Assembly: GCA_001792895.1 (NCBI GenBank)
Contig: MARA01000016.1
Location: 434,001 to 498,000 of the forward strand
Origin: Lentinus brumalis
Taxonomy: Eukaryota > Basidiomycota > Agaricomycetes > Polyporales > Polyporaceae
DNA length: 64,000 bases
Direction: 5' to 3'
The number at the start of each line of letters is the position of its first letter. Position 1 is the first letter of the stretch. Below, one piece after another: positions 59,965-64,000 of the stretch. Under the pieces are notes generated by a model that searched no databases, was not told the DNA's origin, and was given only the letters and a program-made list of their open reading frames with translations. Both the position numbers and the translations under genes were made by a program.

Positions 59965-61305
59965 GGGTGCGTATGCGATTCTCCTCGATGACTGCCCGGG
60001 CTTTAAGAGGCGGCTTGCATCTCCCTTTTGTGGCGGAAAGCGTTTGCTGACTACGTCGCCGCGTCGCCGCGTCGACGCGTTCATGTCTTCGCCCTGACCG
60101 TGTAAGTGAAACATCTTCGGCTCCGATCGAGCCAGGCTAGCTGGAGCCCGGAGCACGGAATCCTTGGCCCCTTGTCCGACGCGAGTGTTGGATCTCTCAC
60201 ACGGAGCGCGCTACACAGCTCAGTCATCGGGATGCGTCAGAACGGGGTCCCGCTAGCACGCAACAAGGCGGACAACGCTCCGGAGTGGCGTGGCCGTTGT
60301 ACGCAGGTTCAACTACTGCCTTCGCGGCGAAGTACTGCAGCATATTACAGTATGATGATTCAGTGAGTATTGGCAACGCATCAAGTTTCAGGAGCTCACC
60401 ATCAGCGAGACGACGTAGTAGATTGTGGCAGTGCTCTCGAATTTGACCATGACTATCCTCCGTCAAAGTTCTTCGCCCTCGTGCAGTATACATGCGTCCT
60501 CGGGCTCGAGCGTGGCAGTGCTCCCAAAGGAGGGTCAGTGCAAGCCGAAAGTACGCCTACAAGCTATTGCGTCTGTGCGTCTGAAGGCCTGCCTTCTCTG
60601 CCACCATGGACTGGTGAAGCTGTCGTCCAGATCAATTTGACACTGCCGTACTCCTCAAGCACCTGACGAGGCGTCTTAGGGACAAGTCCTGAGTATGTTT
60701 GTCTCCTTCACGAGCTCAGTCTGAGGCGGCGCGGTCGGGGTAGAGGTCGCTTTCTGCCAAAAAAGGAGAGGTAAGTCGAGGTGCTGGTCACAAATAGGGA
60801 GTAATCGTCCTGTACTGAAATCCGGCCATACTGAGCGAGGTATGTTCGCCCGTTGCTGGTTGTGCTCACCGTCCTACATAGTATGCCTAAAGCTACAGAG
60901 GCGTAAGCAGCGATGGTGGTACCCATGCTGACCGCTGTACCACTCGAGTCATCCGTGTTCCTCATGCAGGCTGTCTGCTGCCCGGGAAGCAGCGCATGCT
61001 GCGCAAACGTGTCTCGCCCTATTACTGGCAAACTTGGGACGGGATAAGTTTTGGTATTCACCGGAAACACGCACCATCGGCGCAACTTCATATGTCGGCA
61101 TTGCAAGGCGAACAATTGCAAGGAGGGAGATAACAAGTTTGAAATTGACCCCCTTATACGATCTTATCTCATCATATTGAGCGGAAGCGCCGGTAGCATG
61201 GGCCGGGGTGGCCTCGCTTCCGTCCCTGAGCTCGTTTGTACAAGACCCCCACGCCCCACTACACGTTCTCTCTCTTCACCACCATCTTCCCTGCCGACGA
61301 CCGCC
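59965..61305. other. Divergent intergenic region
   Basis: About 1.3 kb between P450 2 (minus) and the RanBP3-like gene (plus). Minus ORF 60224-60493 reads somewhat like protein (CHNLLRRLADGELLKLDALP) but has no family match. No RNA gene or repeat was found. Confidence 0.4.
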
Positions 61306-64000
61306 ATGGCCGCCCAGGACGACGCCAACGACCCGCGGACGACGAAAGACCCTAATCACGTCGAGGAAACCGACACTGAACCACAGATATCGACGCCTCC
61401 AGACGAACTAAATGGTGAGACCTCCGTCATCGGCGGATTGAACGCAGCAATAAGCGTAACACAGGATCAGACGGCAAGAATTCGCGAAAGCGGGAGAGGG
61501 AGGTGTCTCTCGAGCCTGGTACCCCGCAGGCTGCTACACAGGTGCGTTCGTCGATCGACCCATTTAGCCTTTCTACCTCCCCACATGCGTTCGTATCCCC
61601 TTGACTCTGGATGCGTGTCTCTGCACCCCCATATGTACCTGCCTACTCTGTCATCATGTCTCTCCGTGTCGCTCAGGCCAGACAAGCGGAAGGTTCTGTC
61701 TGGCCGGAGTGGTTCGGTTGAGATGTCGGTGAGAGATAGTGACCACCTGGAGGCAGGCATCGGTGGCGAATTTCAGTCGCTGTACTACGCCACAGAACGT
61801 GGTGGACTTGCAGCGATCACCACTTCGGCGTCCGTGACCACAGTAGTTATCGCAAGGAGGAAACATCTGACATTCATGCGAGTGATCTTTGACCAAAACC
61901 GCCGCGAAAGCGCTACGACTTTTCTGCAGCTCTCTGCACGTCGCTAGTGACTATGTTGCCAAATCTCCTGCAGGTTCTTAGTACTGGCAGTGGCGCGGTG
62001 CAGAGCCTATCGAAGACGTCATCGTGCGCGGCGGGCTGGGCTTAACTTCCAATGTCAACATTGTGGTTACTCCTGTCTCCGCTTCCCTATCCAGGGTTCG
62101 TGGCCGAAATGGCGACCCATCGCATGGCGGATCACATTGTGACTTTGAGGGATCGAACCGGGGACCACTCCCTCCTGGCGACAGAGAAGGGTCACTGGAA
62201 GACGTCATCGTACGCGACGCACGCTGACTTAAGTGGTGTGGCCGCGTTGGATCGCGCGCAAACAAGGTCAAACCACGTTGAGCGTATATAAGAGCATTGG
62301 ATCGCGAGTCGAGTTTTCTCCAACGTTGCCTCCCGCCATCATGATCGTATGCTGACCTCCCACCCCAGGAGCCCGACCCCGAACGCAAAGACAGGCGGAC
62401 CCCCGCGAAGAAGAATCGTATCAGCGACCCCGCCCTCGAAACCACGCAGGAAGAAACAGAAGACGACACGCCAACGAGCGGATCTCCTCCCCACGAAACG
62501 AAGGTTCGGCAGATCAGCCAAGGTGTCGAGGATATCACTTGGAAGCAAATCAAGAAAGACGATCCTGCCGAACATGCAGTCGACCACGCGATGGAAGAGG
62601 TCCCAGAGGGCCAACTCGAGCAGGTTGCCTCGGAGGCGACCAAGCCCACCGCAGACGACGCAAAGGAGACTAATCAGCAGGACACGACACTGCCTCCACT
62701 CTTGAAAGGCGAGAACCCGCCTATACTCGACGACACCGCTGGTGACTTCGAGGACAGCGGGGCGGCAGCTGGCGCCGAGCATCCGGCTGATTCTCATATT
62801 CCAGGCGCGCCGCAACCACCCGCCCCAGCTGTTCCTCTTGCGTCCACTTCTGTCTCGACCTCCCCGTCAGATACGCAGGTCTCGTCCATTCCACTCCCAA
62901 GGCACCATCGCCGTGACTCGGACTCCTCGGACCAGGAGAAGGGGCTGAAGCGCAAACTCGGCGACCGTACGGTGAGCGAGAGCTTGGTTTCCGGGGAGAC
63001 CCTTCCAGGTCGCAACGGAGTTACCACCGCGGGTGCGACGAAGCGGCCGAGAGACGACCCAGAGGCCGATCCCAACACTCGGGAGAAGAAGCGGCCGACG
63101 CCGCCACCTGAGGAAGATGAGAAGAAGACCGATACGATGGAGGCCGAGACAACGCAGGCCGAGACCACGGAGCACTCGACGCCCAACCTCGTAAGTCTCA
63201 CTATCTTCTCCGTATCTGACGGTGCTCACGCCGTAATAGGGCGGATTCATGGCCTACGCTTCTACGAGCTCGCCGTTCGCATCTGTCCCGGGCCCACGCC
63301 TATTCGGTGGCAAGCAGCCATCGACCTCGCCCTGGACAACTGCCGGTGCGAACTCGAGCCCGAACTCCTTCGGGCGAGCGGCTCCAAATCTCCCTTTGCG
63401 TCCTCAAGCAAGTCGCCATCTCCCTTCGCCGCAGCTGTCGCAGTCAAGGAGGCATCTCCCTCGGCTGCGGCGTCCCCGTCGCAGGCGCACAAGCGCACCG
63501 GCTTCGAGGCCTTTGCGTCGACTGCGTCTCCCTTCGCCAGCGCGGCGAAGCGTCCAAAGTCGCCTCCACCCTCGGCCAATGCCCTGGGCCGCAGCGGCTC
63601 CCCCTCGCGGCACGGCACCCCGGCACGTGCCACAAGCGCGTTCTCAGCGTACGCCGCCGGTGGAGCGCAGAGCTTCTCTGCGCCGACGCCGAAGCGTCCC
63701 ACAGGGTCTGCGTTCGGCGAGGGCTCGTCGAGCGTGTTCGGGAGCCAGGCGAGTGCGCCTGACTCGGGCAAGGAGGACTCGGGCAGCGAGAAGGACTCGG
63801 GCGTGAGCTTCGGGGACCGGCTGCGCGCGCAGAAGGACAAGGAGGACTCGCAGGAGGCGAGCGACGAGGAGCAGCGGCTGAACTTGACGGAGCAGGAAGG
63901 TGCGTGCTGTGGCGTGTTTAGGGTGTCGTGCGCGGCGGTCGCTGACGGGGCTGCAGTTGTGACTGGGGAGGAGGAGGAGGACACGGTGTACCAGGTGCGC
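61306..64000 (+). CDS. RanBP3/Yrb2-like Ran-binding nuclear protein, 5' part
   Basis: Partial gene running off the window. A good context CCGCCATGG at 61302-61310 starts MAAQDDANDPRTTKDPNHVE. Exon 2 (61465-61541) is SDGKNSRKREREVSLEPGTP, with a basic nuclear signal. An 827-nt intron follows, then EPDPERKDRRTPAKKNRISD and a long acidic disordered part with KRKLGDRT and KRPRDDPEADP. The next exon has GGFMAYASTSSPFASVPGPR and SPFAS/SGF-type FG-like repeats (KSPFASSS, TGFEAFASTASPFASAAKRP). The lead-in to the Ran-binding domain is GVSFGDRLRAQKDKEDS, then RLNLTEQE, VVTGEEEEDTVYQVR. Yeast Yrb2 and human RanBP3 assist Crm1-dependent nuclear export. The frame appears to shift by one base near 63372-63374 (GGG). 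Confidence 0.75.
61542..62368 (+). other. Long intron of the RanBP3-like gene
   Basis: Donor GTGCGT at 61542 and acceptor CCCCAG ending 62368 give 827 nt, against about 50 nt for the neighbouring introns. Two direct near-copies of GAAGACGTCATCGTRCGCGR lie at about 62013 and 62198. A small insertion or duplicated segment is possible. No coding sequence was recognised inside. Confidence 0.5.

Noticed and set aside
62140..62180. GGATCGAACCGGGGACC, resembling a tRNA T-arm
   Set aside because: No matching acceptor stem, D-arm or anticodon arm could be drawn around it.
62339..62815. Minus-strand frames opposite the RanBP3-like gene
   Set aside because: They mirror the acidic low-complexity exons on the plus strand, which carry clear family features.

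Overview
The window comes from a filamentous basidiomycete, most likely a wood-decay Agaricomycete of the Polyporales type. The genes are split by many short introns of about 45-65 nt with GT-AG ends and CTNAC-like branch points. The protein families are typical of that group: DUF6533 membrane proteins, Plavaka transposase, FunK1-like kinases, OTT_1508-type deaminase, F-box/LRR proteins and CYP450s. No rRNA or tRNA gene, CRISPR array or bacterial-type operon is visible. The assignment to order is an inference from gene style, not from a marker gene. All gene models were assembled by eye, so splice sites are predictions.

Layout. At 0.6-7.6 kb there are three tandem plus-strand DUF6533 genes, with a decayed unknown gene between the second and third. 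At 8.6-10.6 kb lies a minus-strand OTT_1508-like deaminase with two compensating frameshifts. At 11.3-16.3 kb is a membrane hybrid histidine kinase. At 17.2-18.9 kb is a fourth DUF6533 gene (minus). At 20.2-22.7 kb is a phenol 2-monooxygenase-like flavoenzyme. At 23.0-23.8 kb is the N-terminal acetyltransferase NAA10/ARD1 (minus), with a tiny divergent ORF. At 24.4-27.1 kb are a fifth DUF6533 gene (minus) and a relic, both eroded by a GACGCG-rich repeat. At 28.9-30.8 kb is a DUF6698-like gene (minus). At 31.3-36.9 kb is an apparently intact Plavaka transposase preceded by a small ORF. At 37.8-38.0 kb is a relic of a flavin monooxygenase C-terminus. At 38.2-39.6 kb is a nitronate monooxygenase (minus). 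At 40.4-44.6 kb are two related F-box/LRR genes (minus). At 45.3-46.6 kb is a FunK1-like protein kinase (minus), divergent from an unknown gene at 47.0-48.1 kb. At 51.2-54.6 kb is a 3.37-kb element with CACTA-type inverted ends and no recognisable transposase. At 54.7-60.0 kb are two cytochrome P450 genes (minus). From 61.3 kb to the window end is the 5' part of a RanBP3/Yrb2-like gene.

How it fits together. Conserved housekeeping genes (NAA10, RanBP3-like, histidine kinase) sit among lineage-expanded and accessory families and mobile DNA. The oxidative genes (flavin monooxygenase, nitronate monooxygenase, two P450s) are typical of a detoxification repertoire, but they are scattered and are not an obvious biosynthetic cluster.

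The most unusual signal is in the DUF6533 family. In four of five copies the reading frame works only if two consecutive introns flank an exon of exactly two nucleotides. The fifth copy carries a single intron whose downstream exon already contains those two bases. Also notable are two GC-AG introns in one of these genes, the CACTA-ended element with a 4-bp target duplication, and three apparent single-base frameshifts that may be assembly errors.
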